64,000 nucleotides of DNA from Actinocatenispora rupis (GCF_016861975.1 NZ_BOMB01000023.1:124001-188000), one strand, 5' to 3'. Shown: positions 7,018 through 16,073, counted from the first letter of the stretch. Numbers and translations: made by a program. The notes: generated from the letters alone by a model not told the origin.

Positions 7018-7575
7018 TCAATCGGTGGACACGGGTACCCCGAGACCCTCGGTGACCTCGGCGTTCGGCAGTCCGGCGAGCGCCTTGCCGGGTACCAGCA
7101 GCTTGCTCCGGCGCAGCCCCGAGCCGATCACCACCTGTTGCGTACCGACGACCGCCGGGTCCACGAGTACCGGCCACTCGGGCGGCAGACCGAGCGGCGT
7201 GATCCCGCCGTACTCCATACCGGTCGCCGACACCGCGTCGGACATCGGCGCGAAGCTTGCCTTCCGCGCCTCCAACCGGCGTCGTACCAGGCCGTTGACG
7301 TCGGCGCGGGTGGTGGCGAGCACGACGCACGCCGCGTACCGGATCTCACCGCCGCGCTTGCCCGCGACCACGACACAGTTGGCCGAGGTGTCCAACGACA
7401 TGCCGTACCGCGCGCAGAACTCGGCCGTGTCGGCCATGTCCGGATCGATCTCCGCGACCAGCAGCTCGCCCGCCGGTACGCCCGGCACCGCCCAGTCTCG
7501 TACCGCCGCGGCGACCGGATCCGCGAGCAGGTCGAGCCGGTCCGGGGCGGGTGTGGTCTGCAACGTCGACGTCAT
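7018..7575 (-). CDS. YbaK/EbsC family (aminoacyl-tRNA deacylase-like) protein
   Basis: 185 residues from ATG 7575 (a start 7 codons earlier is open). YbaK/ProX-type fold: DTSANCVVVAGKRGGEIRYA, then TRADVNGLVRRRLEARKASF with the conserved lysine, and MEYGGITPLGLPPEWPVLVD containing the G-G-[IV]-[TS]-P-[LF]-G signature. Family members hydrolyse mischarged aminoacyl-tRNAs such as Cys-tRNA(Pro), in the cytoplasm. The stop codon lies only 8 bases from the last DnaA box. Confidence 0.88.
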   Translation of the reverse strand: MTSTLQTTPAPDRLDLLADPVAAAVRDWAVPGVPAGELLVAEIDPDMADTAEFCARYGMSLDTSANCVVVAGKRGGEIRYAACVVLATTRADVNGLVRRRLEARKASFAPMSDAVSATGMEYGGITPLGLPPEWPVLVDPAVVGTQQVVIGSGLRRSKLLVPGKALAGLPNAEVTEGLGVPVSTD

Positions 7576-7627
7576 CGGCCCATCGTGGCAGGCCACCGGT
7601 CCATGCCGACGCCGACCTGGCGCCGTC

Positions 7628-7981
7628 CTACCCGGCCGGCGTGAGTACGCAGAACTCGTTGCCCTCCGGGTCCGCCAGCACGTGCCATGTCCAGCCGTCC
7701 TCGCTCAGCGGCTCGTCCGTCAGCCGCCGCGCGCCGAGCGCCACCACCCGCGCCACCTCGGCCGCGAGGTCCGACACGCGCAGGTCCAGGTGCATCCGGT
7801 TCTTCCCGGCCTTCTCCTCCGGTACGCGCTGGAGCAGCAGCTGCGGGCCGTCGCCCGTGTGCGGCACCAGCGCCAGGTACGCCCCGGCCATCGGCCCCGC
7901 GACCTGGTACCCCAGGGTCGGCGCCCAGAAGCGCGCCAGGGACTCGGGGTCACGGCAGTCCAGTGCGACGACGACGCGCAT
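7628..7981 (-). CDS. VOC (glyoxalase/bleomycin-resistance-like) family protein
   Basis: 117 residues, one VOC module: MRVVVALDCRDPESLARFW at the N-terminus, NRMHLDLRVSDLAAEVARV in the middle and HVLADPEGNEFCVLTP at the end, with the His and Glu positions used as metal ligands in this family. The ATG at 7981 overlaps the stop of the upstream GNAT gene (TGATG), so the two are translationally coupled. A GTG one codon earlier is also possible. Substrate unknown. Confidence 0.85.
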   Translation of the reverse strand: MRVVVALDCRDPESLARFWAPTLGYQVAGPMAGAYLALVPHTGDGPQLLLQRVPEEKAGKNRMHLDLRVSDLAAEVARVVALGARRLTDEPLSEDGWTWHVLADPEGNEFCVLTPAG

Positions 7982-8463
7982 CACGACTCCTCCAACGCCA
8001 GGCGGTACTGCTCCTCACCGACCGACGGATCACTCGGCAGCGGCTGGCGCACGCCGGTACCGCGGAAGCCGAAGCGCCGGTAGAAGCGGCGGGCACGGTC
8101 GTTGCCGTCCGCGACCCAGAGGAGTACGCCGGGGAACGGGCGGTGCCGCGCCCACGCCAGCAGCGCCTCGACCAGCCGGGCCGCCACGCCCGCACCACGC
8201 AGCGGCTCCGCCACCCACATGCCGATCAGGTGCAGGTCACCGGACTCCTCGACGAACCCGCCGACCAGCCCGACCCCGCGCGCCCCGTCGACCGCCGCGA
8301 ACCAGGTCGCCGACTCGACCCGGCTCCGCCACTGCCACTCGTCGAACGCCGCCTCCCGCTCCACCGTCGACGCGAACGCGTACGGAGCGTCGCCCAGCGC
8401 GGCGAGCCGCGCCCCGCGGAACAGCTCCCAGTCGTCGGGCGTGAGCCGGCGGATCTCGACCAT
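7981..8463 (-). CDS. GNAT family N-acetyltransferase
   Basis: 160 residues from ATG 8463. GNAT fold: N-terminal VEIRRLTPDDWELFRGARLA, motif A MWVAEPLRGAGVAARLVEAL (R-G-x-G-x-A type; acetyl-CoA loop, about residues 80-100) and motif B DGNDRARRFYRRFGFRGTG. A small-molecule or protein-N-terminal acetyl acceptor is possible but cannot be chosen. It is coupled to the VOC gene and divergent from the phosphotransferase gene that starts at 8548. Confidence 0.88.
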   Translation of the reverse strand: MVEIRRLTPDDWELFRGARLAALGDAPYAFASTVEREAAFDEWQWRSRVESATWFAAVDGARGVGLVGGFVEESGDLHLIGMWVAEPLRGAGVAARLVEALLAWARHRPFPGVLLWVADGNDRARRFYRRFGFRGTGVRQPLPSDPSVGEEQYRLALEES

Positions 8464-8547
8464 GCGCCCGAGTATGCCGCCGCGGACCCGCTGGTACGAC
8501 ACCGGAAATCGGTGGCGGGGCGGGAGTACGGTGGCCAGGCTCGCCGT

Positions 8548-9312
8548 GTGACCGAGGAACCGTTGGCCGGCGGCAACGTCTCCGACCAGGTCGTACGCGT
8601 CGGCGACACGGTGCGGCGGCCCGCCGGACCCTGGACCCCGGCCGTACACGCGCTGCTCGACCACCTGTACGAGGTCGGCTTCCGTGGCGCGCCCCGGGCG
8701 TACGGGCTGGACCGGCAGGGGCGGGAGGTGCTGGAGTACCTGCCGGGCGAGATGGCGTGGCCGGAACGGTTCGACCGGCTCGACCCGGACGACGCGCTCG
8801 CCGCCGTGTTCCGGCTGATCCGCGAGTACCACGACGCGGTCGCCGGGTTCCGGCCGCCGGACGACGCGCGCTGGCGCACCCTGTGGCCGCCGCACGGCGA
8901 CGAAATCATCGCCCACCACGACCTCGCGCCCTGGAACCTCGTCCTCGGCGACCCCTGGACCTTCATCGACTGGGACGGCGCCGCACCCGGCACCCGCCTC
9001 TGGGACCTCGCGTACGCGCTGCACGGGTTCGTACCGCTGTCCGCCGACCCACGCTGGGCGGACGTCGGATTCGGACACCGGCTACGCGTCGCCGCCGACG
9101 CGTACCGGCTCGGCGAAGACGACCGGCGCGCGCTCGTCGACATGCTCCCCGTACCACTCGCCGCCATGTACGACCTGCTCGCCGACGGCGCCACCACCGG
9201 TACACAGCCGTGGGCGCGGCTCTGGGACGAGGGCCACGGCGCCGTCTGGCGCGCCGACACCGACCTCGTCGCCGCGCGCCGCGCCGACTGGCTCACCGCG
9301 CTGCTCGGCTGA
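8548..9312 (+). CDS. Aminoglycoside phosphotransferase (APH)-family kinase-like protein
   Basis: 254 residues from GTG 8548. The catalytic loop IIAHHDLAPWNLVLG (H-x-D-x-x-x-x-N, about residues 129-136) and metal-binding segment WTFIDWDGAAPGTRLWDLAY are those of the APH/choline kinase fold. The N-terminal lobe is short and a glycine-rich loop is only weakly visible (AGGNVSDQVVRVGDTVRRPA). Family members phosphorylate small alcohols or aminoglycosides; no drug specificity is claimed. The long in-frame extension upstream of 8548 is antisense to the GNAT and VOC genes and is rejected. Confidence 0.85.
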   Translation: MTEEPLAGGNVSDQVVRVGDTVRRPAGPWTPAVHALLDHLYEVGFRGAPRAYGLDRQGREVLEYLPGEMAWPERFDRLDPDDALAAVFRLIREYHDAVAGFRPPDDARWRTLWPPHGDEIIAHHDLAPWNLVLGDPWTFIDWDGAAPGTRLWDLAYALHGFVPLSADPRWADVGFGHRLRVAADAYRLGEDDRRALVDMLPVPLAAMYDLLADGATTGTQPWARLWDEGHGAVWRADTDLVAARRADWLTALLG

Positions 9313-9463
9313 CCCGGCGTACTCGGGTCCGTGTTCGCCCGGAACTCGCGGCCGGCGGCGTCGTGGGCGGGTCGTCCTGGATGCGGTCGGCGCAGGGAGC
9401 AGGGAGTTGAGGAGTCGCGTGCGGTGCCGTGGCGGCCGGCGGCGGCAGTGAGGTGGGTGGCGC

Positions 9464-9490
9464 GGGAGCGGGAGCGGGAGCGGGAGCGGG
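9464..9490. repeat. Hexanucleotide tandem repeat (GGGAGC)n
   Basis: Four full and one partial GGGAGC units directly abut element copy B. Confidence 0.85.
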
Positions 9491-9570
9491 CAAATTGTCC
9501 GTCGATGTCATTGTTCAACTGTTCAACAATTGGACGAGTGCACAGTTGAACAATTGGACAATCGATTTGT
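9491..9570. repeat. AT-rich palindromic element, copy B
   Basis: Core arms ATTGTTCAACTGT (9510-9522) and ACAGTTGAACAAT (9542-9554) pair perfectly. The ends CAAATTGTCC (9491-9500) and ACAATCGATTTG (9558-9569) form an outer stem. Read on the minus strand it begins AGGTCACAAATCGATTGT and ends GGACAATTTG as in copy A, but its interior is rearranged: an extra CCAATTGT block on one side and a shorter right arm. Intergenic, inverted relative to copy A, 7.3 kb away. Confidence 0.85.
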
Positions 9571-9928
9571 GACCTCCCGCCGTCCCCGCATCCGCACCCG
9601 CCGCCCACGTCACCGGCAATCCCCCAAGCCAACCCGAACCAGCCCACGTACCAAGCCGGCAACGCCACGAACCCAACGCCCGGCAACCGCTTTCCCTCGC
9701 GCAGTACCCGACCAGGGCGTTGATGCGACCCGCGGCGGCGCGGTTAGGGTGCGGGTACCGAGAAGGCACTGATCTGCCGGGTGTGGTCGACGTGGACCGA
9801 GCGTCCCCGGTCGCGTCGCTCTGGACGGCTACAGGCCATCGAGGCACGGGTCGAGCCCGCGGACGCCCGCGGCCCGCCGCCTCGCCGCCCGTACGGGTGG
9901 GCCCGCCGGCAGCGGAGAGGACCGCACC

Positions 9929-11130
9929 GTGCCGGCCGTATCCGGTCGGCGACCCGTACCTGACGCCGTGCTGCGCTACCGGGCTGCGCTGCGACTGTCG
10001 GGTGCTGTCGCCTACTATCTCGCGTCGCTGCCGGTACGGCTCGGCGCCGCCATGCTCAGCCTGGGCGTACTCGTCCTGGTCCATTCCGCGACCGGCTCGT
10101 ACGCGGCGGCTGGCGCGCTCGCGGGACCGCCGCCCTGGCTGGTGCGGTCGGCGGGCCGCTCACCGCCCGCCTCGCCGACCGGTACGGTGCGCGCCGGGTC
10201 CTGCCGCCGGTGGCCGTCTCGTACGCGGTGGGGGTGGTGGTGTTGCTCGTCGTGGTGACCGCGGGCGCGCCGGCCGCCACCTGGTATCCGCCGGTCGCGC
10301 TGGCCGGGCTGGCCGTTCCGCCGGTCGGGTCGTTGACGCGCGCGCGGTGGGCGGCGCTGGCGCCGGACCGTACGGTGCTCGGCTCGGCGTTCTCGATCGA
10401 GTCGCTCACCGACGACCTGTCGTACGTGGTGGGGCCGGTGCTCGCGACGGTGTTGGGTGCGGTCGCGCCGGCCGTCTGTCCACTCGCGACGGTCGCGCTG
10501 GTGCTCACCGGCGCGGTCGTGATGGCCGCCCGCTCCGCCGGCACACCGCGTCGACCCCGCGCGAGGCGGCTCCGGGGAGTCGCCGGGCCGCTGGCGGTAC
10601 CGGGGGTTCGGGTGCTGACCGCGGCGTACGTGGCGACCGGGGTGGTGTTCGGCGGGCTCCAGGTGGGGGTCACGGCGGCGGCCGGTGCGGCGGGGCATGC
10701 GGCGGCGGCCGGCCCCGTGTACGGCGGGTTCGGGGTCGCGTCGATGGTGTCCGGCCTGGCGTACGGGGCGGTGCACTGGCAGGTGGCGCCGGCGCGCCGG
10801 GTCGTCGCGGGGTTCGGCGCGCTCGCGGTCGGGTGCGCCCTGCTGGCAGCGGCGGGTTCGCTGCCCGCGCTGGCCGCGGCGATCCTGCTGCCCGGCCTGG
10901 CGATGGCGCCGACCCTGATCACCGGCGCCACGCTGGCCACCGAACTCGCCCCGCCGGCTCAGCGCACCGAGGCGTACGCGTGGCTCAGCGCGGCGACGGC
11001 GGTCGGGGTGGCCACCGGTACCGCGGTGACCGGCCGGATCGTCGGCACCGCACCACACTCCGGCTTCCTCGTACCGGCGGGTGCGGCGGCGGTCGCGGCA
11101 GTGCTGGTCGCCGCGCGGGTCAGGCGGTGA
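9929..11130 (+). pseudogene. MFS transporter, split by a frameshift near 10120
   Basis: GTG 9929 follows GGAGAGG. The first frame encodes the N-terminal helices (AAMLSLGVLVLVHSATGSYA) up to AAAGALAG near 10125, then becomes nonsense. The frame one base back continues exactly as an MFS protein should: GTAALAGAVGGPLTARLADR (the A-motif loop between TM2 and TM3), then about ten more hydrophobic segments to 11130. One missing base around GCGGGACC explains it. About 400 residues if joined. Either a real loss-of-function deletion or a sequencing error. The family exports small solutes; no substrate is evident. The 3' end overlaps the convergent amidohydrolase by 11 bases. Confidence 0.8.
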
Positions 11131-12400
11131 CGGCGGCCGCGATCCGGTGGTACGTGGCGGCCAGCGCGTCGGCGTCCACGCGTACCGGGGCGCCGTCGCG
11201 GAGTGCCCACTCGCCGGCGGTGAGGACGTGCCGGACGACGCCCGGGCCCGCGCTCGTGACGACCGCGGCGGCCAGGGTCGACAGCTCCGGCCCGTCGACG
11301 TACGGCCGGAGCCGGTCCGCGTCGAGGAACACCAGGTCGGCGGTACGCCCGGGGGCGATCTCGCCGAGGTCGTCGCGGGAGTACCCGAGGGCGCCGCCGC
11401 GGGTCGCCATCCGCAGGACGTCGGCGTGGGTGGCGCGGTCGGTGGACAGCGGCCCCGGCTCGTCCGCCCCCCGGTACGCGGGCTGGTCGGGCAGCCGCTG
11501 CTGGAGCAGCCACGCGGCGCGGACCGTACCCCACATGTCGGTGTCGCCCCAGTCGGTGCCGAGCCCGACGGTCACGCCGGCGCGGCGCCACTCGACGGCG
11601 GGCGGGATGCGGCCGTGCAGGCTCAGGTTCGACACCGGGCAGTGCATCACCGCCGCCCCGGTACGGGCCAGCGTGGCGACGTCGTCGGCGTCCATCTCGC
11701 AGCCGTGGAACAGTACGGTGCGCGGCGACAGCAGCCCGTGCTCGTCGAGTACGGCGATGGAGGAGCGGCCCCAGGCGGCGAGCGCGAGTTCCCGGCGGGC
11801 CACGGTCTCCAGCGAGTGCCCGGCGAACACCGGCCGGTACCGGTCGCGCCAGCCCACCGCGCGCTCGACGAACTCGCGGGTCAGGTCCTCCTCCGACTCG
11901 ATGTTCACCGTGTACCGCGCGGGATCGTCGACCCGCTCGATCCAGTCGTCGTACGCCTGCGCGATGACCCGTACGCCGACCTCGTCGCCGAGGTCGGCGA
12001 GCAGTGTCGGGGACGCGGCCTCGGACGAGCCGCAGTCGGCGACCGTGGTGACACCGTGCCGCAGCAGCGTCACGTACTCGTGGCGGACGACGTCGGCGAG
12101 TTCGGTGAGGTTCGCCGGGTCGTCGAGCCAGCCGCCGACCCTCGACTGCGCCCGCCCGCCCGGGCTGTCGCCGAACCAGTCGAACAGTTCCAGCCCGGCC
12201 TCCATGCCCCGCATCAGCGTCGCCTGGCTGTGGTAGTGCCCGTTCACCAGGCCGGGCAGCACCACGTACCCGGAACAGTCCACATCGGACGGTCGGGAGC
12301 CGGCGGGCGCGACCTCGGCGACCACCCCGTCACGTACGAGGAGGTCGGCGCGGCCGAAGGTGCCGTCGGGCCGCAGGTAGCACGCGTCGGTGAGCCACAT
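11120..12400 (-). CDS. Amidohydrolase, TRZ/ATZ-type deaminase-like
   Basis: 426 residues from ATG 12400. Metal-dependent amidohydrolase fold: HxH metal ligands in LPGLVNGHYHSQATLMRG (about residues 60-62), later His in VFAGHSLETVARRE and VLFHGCEMDADD, and Asp in VTVGLGTDWGDTDMWG. A C-terminal strand (GEIAPGRTADLVFLDADRL) closes the small beta-sandwich typical of the S-adenosylhomocysteine/guanine/s-triazine deaminase group. It probably deaminates a heterocycle in the cytoplasm; substrate unknown. The frame is open far upstream but those residues overlap the divergent SDR. Confidence 0.85.
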   Translation of the reverse strand: MWLTDACYLRPDGTFGRADLLVRDGVVAEVAPAGSRPSDVDCSGYVVLPGLVNGHYHSQATLMRGMEAGLELFDWFGDSPGGRAQSRVGGWLDDPANLTELADVVRHEYVTLLRHGVTTVADCGSSEAASPTLLADLGDEVGVRVIAQAYDDWIERVDDPARYTVNIESEEDLTREFVERAVGWRDRYRPVFAGHSLETVARRELALAAWGRSSIAVLDEHGLLSPRTVLFHGCEMDADDVATLARTGAAVMHCPVSNLSLHGRIPPAVEWRRAGVTVGLGTDWGDTDMWGTVRAAWLLQQRLPDQPAYRGADEPGPLSTDRATHADVLRMATRGGALGYSRDDLGEIAPGRTADLVFLDADRLRPYVDGPELSTLAAAVVTSAGPGVVRHVLTAGEWALRDGAPVRVDADALAATYHRIAAAVTA

Positions 12401-12444
12401 GCGCCGGAATCTAGCCGAGTGCCCCGGCCGGACCACCACCGATG

Positions 12445-12666
12445 TCAGTCGTCGCGCGGCGGCCAGTCCGGCGGCATCACCCGGCTGCCGGCCAGCATCG
12501 CCACCCCGGAACCGCCGAACACCAGCGCGACCAGGCCGAAGCAGACGTACCCGGCGACGGTGCCCGGCGCTCCGCCCACCAGCGCCGCCACCACGAAACC
12601 CAGCGCCGCGAGCCCGATCCCGAGCGCCACGCCCCCGCCGACGGCCATCCGTCCCCGCCCCGTCAC
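12445..12666 (-). CDS. Small two-helix membrane protein
   Basis: 73 residues from GTG 12666 (ATG 12648 is an alternative with GGGGCGGGGACGG before it). Two hydrophobic segments: GGVALGIGLAALGFVVAALV and AGYVCFGLVALVFGGSGVAM, then a hydrophilic tail (AGSRVMPPDWPPRDD). No family recognised. It lies 44 bases upstream of the amidohydrolase on the same strand and 55 bases from the divergent SDR. Confidence 0.55.
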   Translation of the reverse strand: MTGRGRMAVGGGVALGIGLAALGFVVAALVGGAPGTVAGYVCFGLVALVFGGSGVAMLAGSRVMPPDWPPRDD

Positions 12667-12721
12667 GCGCCCAGTCTCGCACCCGAGGCGACCGCCGCGT
12701 ACGCCGTGGTTTGATGCGGGC

Positions 12722-13468
12722 ATGTCGATGACGGGACGGGTCGCGCTGGTGACCGGCGGCGGGCACGGGATCGGGCGAGCCACGGTGGCGGCGCTACGGG
12801 CGAAGGGCGCGCTCGTTGCGGCCGCCGACGTCGACCTCGCCGCCGCGCGGGCGGTCGCCGACGACACCGACGGCGTACTCGCGGTCCGGCTCGACGTGAC
12901 CGACCGGTCCTCCGTGGACGCCGGGATCGCCCGCTGTGTCGAGCATTTCGGCCGGCTCGACTGCCTGGTCAGTACGGCCGGCGGGGACCGGGAGACGCCG
13001 GAGTTCGCGGAGATGTCCGACGACGACTGGTCCGCCGCGTACGAGTTGAACCTGCTCGGCGTGGTCCGGTGCGTCCGCGCCGCCGTACCGCATCTGGGCG
13101 AGGGTGGGTCGGTGGTGGTCGTCGGCTCGGTGAACGGGCTGGCCGCCTGGGGCAGCGAGCCGTACTCGGTGGCCAAGGCCGGCCTCGGCGTCCTCGTACA
13201 AAACCTGGCCGCGTCGTACGGGCCGCGGGGCGTCCGGGTCAACCTGGTCGCACCGGGCACGATCCGTACCCGGGTGTGGGACGGGCAGGGCGGCCCGGAC
13301 CGCCTCGCCCCGATGTACCCGCTGGGTCGGGTCGGTGAGCCGGCGGACGTGGCCAACGCCGTCGCGTTCCTGGCGTCGCCGGACGCCGGCTGGATCACCG
13401 GCGTCACGCTGCCCGTCGACGGCGGCGTCTCCACCGGGCCGATCCACCTGCTGCGGGACCGCTGGTGA
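12722..13468 (+). CDS. Short-chain dehydrogenase/reductase (SDR)
   Basis: 248 residues. Classical SDR: cofactor loop VTGGGHGIGRAT (TGxxxGxG, about residues 10-18), LDVTDR acidic pair, structural STAGG (N of NNAG replaced), catalytic Ser in VVVGSVNGLA and YSVAK (Tyr and Lys about residues 159-163), and the C-terminal VTLPVDGG. An Asp in AAADVD suggests NAD(H) preference. ATG at 12722. The stop overlaps the next gene by 4 bases (GTGA), so it is co-transcribed with an amidohydrolase and may act on the same catabolic route; that pairing is inference. Confidence 0.9.
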   Translation: MSMTGRVALVTGGGHGIGRATVAALRAKGALVAAADVDLAAARAVADDTDGVLAVRLDVTDRSSVDAGIARCVEHFGRLDCLVSTAGGDRETPEFAEMSDDDWSAAYELNLLGVVRCVRAAVPHLGEGGSVVVVGSVNGLAAWGSEPYSVAKAGLGVLVQNLAASYGPRGVRVNLVAPGTIRTRVWDGQGGPDRLAPMYPLGRVGEPADVANAVAFLASPDAGWITGVTLPVDGGVSTGPIHLLRDRW

Positions 13469-14511
13469 CCGCCCGGATCCGCGGGTACGCGCTGCCCACC
13501 GGCGAGTGGACCGACCTGTACGCCGACGGCGACCGCTGGACCACCGACCCGGTACGCGGGGCCGACCTGGTCGCCGAGGGCTGGCTGCTGCCCGGCCTCG
13601 TCGACGCGCACACCCATCCCGGTGCCGAGCTGCCCGGCGCGCCCCTCGACGACCGGATGCTCCGCGACGACCTGCACGAACACGTGGCCAGCGGGGTCAC
13701 CATGATCCGTTCGCCCGGGTTGGCGGGTGAGCCGCCGGCCTGGTTCGGACGCGACCCGGACGTACCGCGGGCGGTGCACGCCGGGCTGTGGATCGCGCAG
13801 CACGACACGTTCTTCGACGGTTGGGGCCGGCGTGCCGACCTGGCCGACCTGCCCCGGGTCGCCGCCGCGCAGGCCGCCGCGTCCGGCTGGGCGAAGATCA
13901 TCGCGGACTGGGGCCCGGACGACTCCGCGGTCCCCATCGACGTCCTGACCGACGCCGTACGGCAGGTGCACGCGGCCGGCGGTCGCATCGCCGTACACAG
14001 TCAGCAGGCCGCCGGCGGGGCCGCCGCCGTCGCCGCCGGGGTCGACTCCCTCGAACACGGCATGTGCCTCGATCCGGCTCTGTTGAGCCGAATGGCCGAA
14101 CAGGGCACCGCGCTCACCCCGACCCTGTCGGTCATCACCGCCAGCCGCGAGCACCTCGCCGCCCGACCCGACGGCCCCCGCCGCCGGTGGTACCTGTCGG
14201 GCAGCGCGGCGCACCCCGGGCTGGCCGCCGCCGCGGCCGAGGCGGGCGTGACGCTGCTCGCCGGTACGGACTCGCGGCCGCACGGGCGGATCGCCGACGA
14301 GGTGCGCGCGCTCGCCGCCGCCGGCGTACCGGTGCACGACGCGCTCGGCGCCGGGTCCTGGACGGCCCGCGCGTACCTGGGGCTGGCGGGGCTGGTGCCC
14401 GGTGCGCCCGCCGACGCCGTCGTGTACGACGAGGACCCGCGCACCGACCTCGCCCAGCTCGACCACCCCCGCGCCGTCGTACTCCGCGGCGCCGTCGTCC
14501 ACCGCCGCTGA
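13465..14511 (+). CDS. Amidohydrolase family protein (imidazolonepropionase-like)
   Basis: 348 residues from GTG 13465. Metal ligands: LLPGLVDAHTHPGAELPG (HxH, about residues 46-48), His in RIAVHSQQ, VDSLEHGMCLDP and Asp in LLAGTDSRPHG (about residue 270). The short N-terminal strand and C-terminal PGAPADAVVYDEDPRTDL complete the beta-sandwich. This matches the dipeptidase/imidazolonepropionase-like amidohydrolases. Coupled to the SDR upstream; substrate unknown. Confidence 0.85.
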   Translation: MTARIRGYALPTGEWTDLYADGDRWTTDPVRGADLVAEGWLLPGLVDAHTHPGAELPGAPLDDRMLRDDLHEHVASGVTMIRSPGLAGEPPAWFGRDPDVPRAVHAGLWIAQHDTFFDGWGRRADLADLPRVAAAQAAASGWAKIIADWGPDDSAVPIDVLTDAVRQVHAAGGRIAVHSQQAAGGAAAVAAGVDSLEHGMCLDPALLSRMAEQGTALTPTLSVITASREHLAARPDGPRRRWYLSGSAAHPGLAAAAAEAGVTLLAGTDSRPHGRIADEVRALAAAGVPVHDALGAGSWTARAYLGLAGLVPGAPADAVVYDEDPRTDLAQLDHPRAVVLRGAVVHRR

Positions 14512-14677
14512 CCCGACCGGTATGCGCGGTCCCGGTACGAAAAGGCGCTGTCCACCGGCGCCGGCCGGGACCTGCGGTACGGGTCGGTAGACCCACGGCG
14601 CGGTGCCGGTTCGGGTGATGACAGCCGTACGCCGGGGCGCGCACGGTGGCGGATGACGCGCGTACCCGGGAGAGATC

Positions 14678-16030
14678 ATGACAACCTCGCTCGACCGTGT
14701 CGCCGGCCCGGTGTTCACCGCCGACGACGCCGACTACGCCACCGAGACCAGCGGGTTCAACCTCGCCGTCACCCACCGTCCGGACATCGCGGTCGGCGCG
14801 ACGTGCACCGCCGACGTCGCCGCCGCCGTCCGGTACGCCGCGGACGCGGACCTGCCCGTCGGCGTGCAGGCCACCGGGCACGGCGCGGTCGCCACCATCG
14901 GCGGGGTACTCGTCGCCACCCACCGGATGACCGGCCTGACCATCGACCCCGCGGCGCGGACCGCCACCATCGACGCCGGCGTACGGTGGCGCCAGGTCAT
15001 CGACGAGGCCGCCCGGTACGGTCTGGCCCCGCTCAACGGCTCCGCCTCCGACGTCGGCGCCGTCGGGTACACGACCGGCGGCGGGCTCCCGGTGCTGGGC
15101 CGCGCGTACGGGTTCGCCGCGGACCACGTCCGCTCGTTCGAGCTGGTCACCGCCGACGGCACGGTACGGCAGGTGGAGCCCGGCACCGAACCCGACCTGT
15201 TATGGGCGGTACGCGGCGGCAAGGGCAACTTCGGCATCGTCACCCGCATGACCATCGACCTCGTCCCCGTCACCACCCTGTACGGCGGGGCGATCTTCCA
15301 CCCGGGCGCCGACGCGCCGCGGCTGCTGCGACTGTTCCGCGAGTGGGCGCCGATGCTGCCGGAGACCACGTCAGCGTCGATCGCGCTGCTGCGCCTGCCG
15401 CCGATTCCCGAGGTGCCGGAACCGTTGCGCGGCAAGTTCCTCACGCACGTCCGGTACGCCCACGTCGGCGATCCCGAGGTCGGTGCGCTGCTGCTCGACC
15501 CGATGCGGCGGGCCGCGACGCCGGTCGTCGACGCCGTCGGCGAGATGCCGTACACCGCGGTCGACGCGATCCACCAGGACCCCACGTTCCCGCTGCCGTT
15601 CTACGAGCGCGGCGCGCTGCTGCCCGACCTGCCGCCCGAGGTCGACGACCGCATCCTCGACCTCACCGGTCCCGGCGTGCGCACCCCGATCCTCATGCTG
15701 GAGGTACGCCAGCTCGGCGGCGCGCTCGCCCGCCCACCGGAGGTACCGAACGCGGTCGGTGCCCGCGGCGCCGCGTACTGCGTGTTCGCGCTGGGTGTGC
15801 TGATGCCGCCGGTCGCCGACGCCGTACCGGCCGCGGTCGATGCCGTGCCCACCGCGCTCGCCGGGTACACCTCGGGCGACTTCGTCAACTTCCACGGCCG
15901 GCCCCGCAGCGCCGCCGACATGTCCGAGTGCTGGCCGGCGCCCGTGCACCGCCGCCTCCTCGACATCAAGCGGGAGTACGACCCGGCCAACCGCTTCCGG
16001 TACGGCCACGCCCTCGTGCCCGCCGCCTGA
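14678..16030 (+). CDS. FAD-binding oxidoreductase, PCMH/BBE type
   Basis: 450 residues from ATG 14678 with GGGAGAG at -10. N-terminal FAD_binding_4 (PCMH) domain: PVGVQATGHGAVATIGGVLV, where the His next to Gly is the usual site of covalent 8-alpha flavin attachment, and GAVGYTTGGGLPVLGRAYG. The C-terminal BBE segment reads DIKREYDPANRFRYGHAL. Relatives include 6-hydroxynicotine oxidase and antibiotic-pathway oxidases that oxidise alcohols or C-N bonds with O2. It stands alone; no signal peptide. Substrate unknown. Confidence 0.88.
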   Translation: MTTSLDRVAGPVFTADDADYATETSGFNLAVTHRPDIAVGATCTADVAAAVRYAADADLPVGVQATGHGAVATIGGVLVATHRMTGLTIDPAARTATIDAGVRWRQVIDEAARYGLAPLNGSASDVGAVGYTTGGGLPVLGRAYGFAADHVRSFELVTADGTVRQVEPGTEPDLLWAVRGGKGNFGIVTRMTIDLVPVTTLYGGAIFHPGADAPRLLRLFREWAPMLPETTSASIALLRLPPIPEVPEPLRGKFLTHVRYAHVGDPEVGALLLDPMRRAATPVVDAVGEMPYTAVDAIHQDPTFPLPFYERGALLPDLPPEVDDRILDLTGPGVRTPILMLEVRQLGGALARPPEVPNAVGARGAAYCVFALGVLMPPVADAVPAAVDAVPTALAGYTSGDFVNFHGRPRSAADMSECWPAPVHRRLLDIKREYDPANRFRYGHALVPAA

Positions 16031-16073
16031 CAACCCCGTTGCCGCCGCCAACCCGGATCCCTACCATCCGCCC

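Larger units (their letters stand above)
9313..9928. other. Gene-poor stretch with repeat and a decayed gene fragment
   Basis: No convincing intact gene. It holds a (GGGAGC)4.5 tandem run (9464-9490), palindromic element copy B (9491-9570) and, on the minus strand beside the element (about 9395-9490), a segment whose translation (DIDGQFAR..ATHLTAAAGRHG) resembles NDTDGQFAR..ASHLIAADGAHS of the FAD monooxygenase at 1689-3260. Over about 50 ungapped bases roughly 70% agree by eye. This suggests a duplicated, decayed piece of that gene travelling with the element, or convergent composition. 9600-9910 shows nothing further. Confidence 0.5.

Noticed and set aside
10110-10140. Programmed ribosomal frameshift in the MFS gene
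   Set aside because: No slippery heptamer or downstream pseudoknot seen; the family does not use frameshifting.
12445-14718. A 757-codon minus-strand frame
   Set aside because: Only its last ~70 codons (small membrane protein) look like protein; the rest is antisense to the SDR and amidohydrolase.
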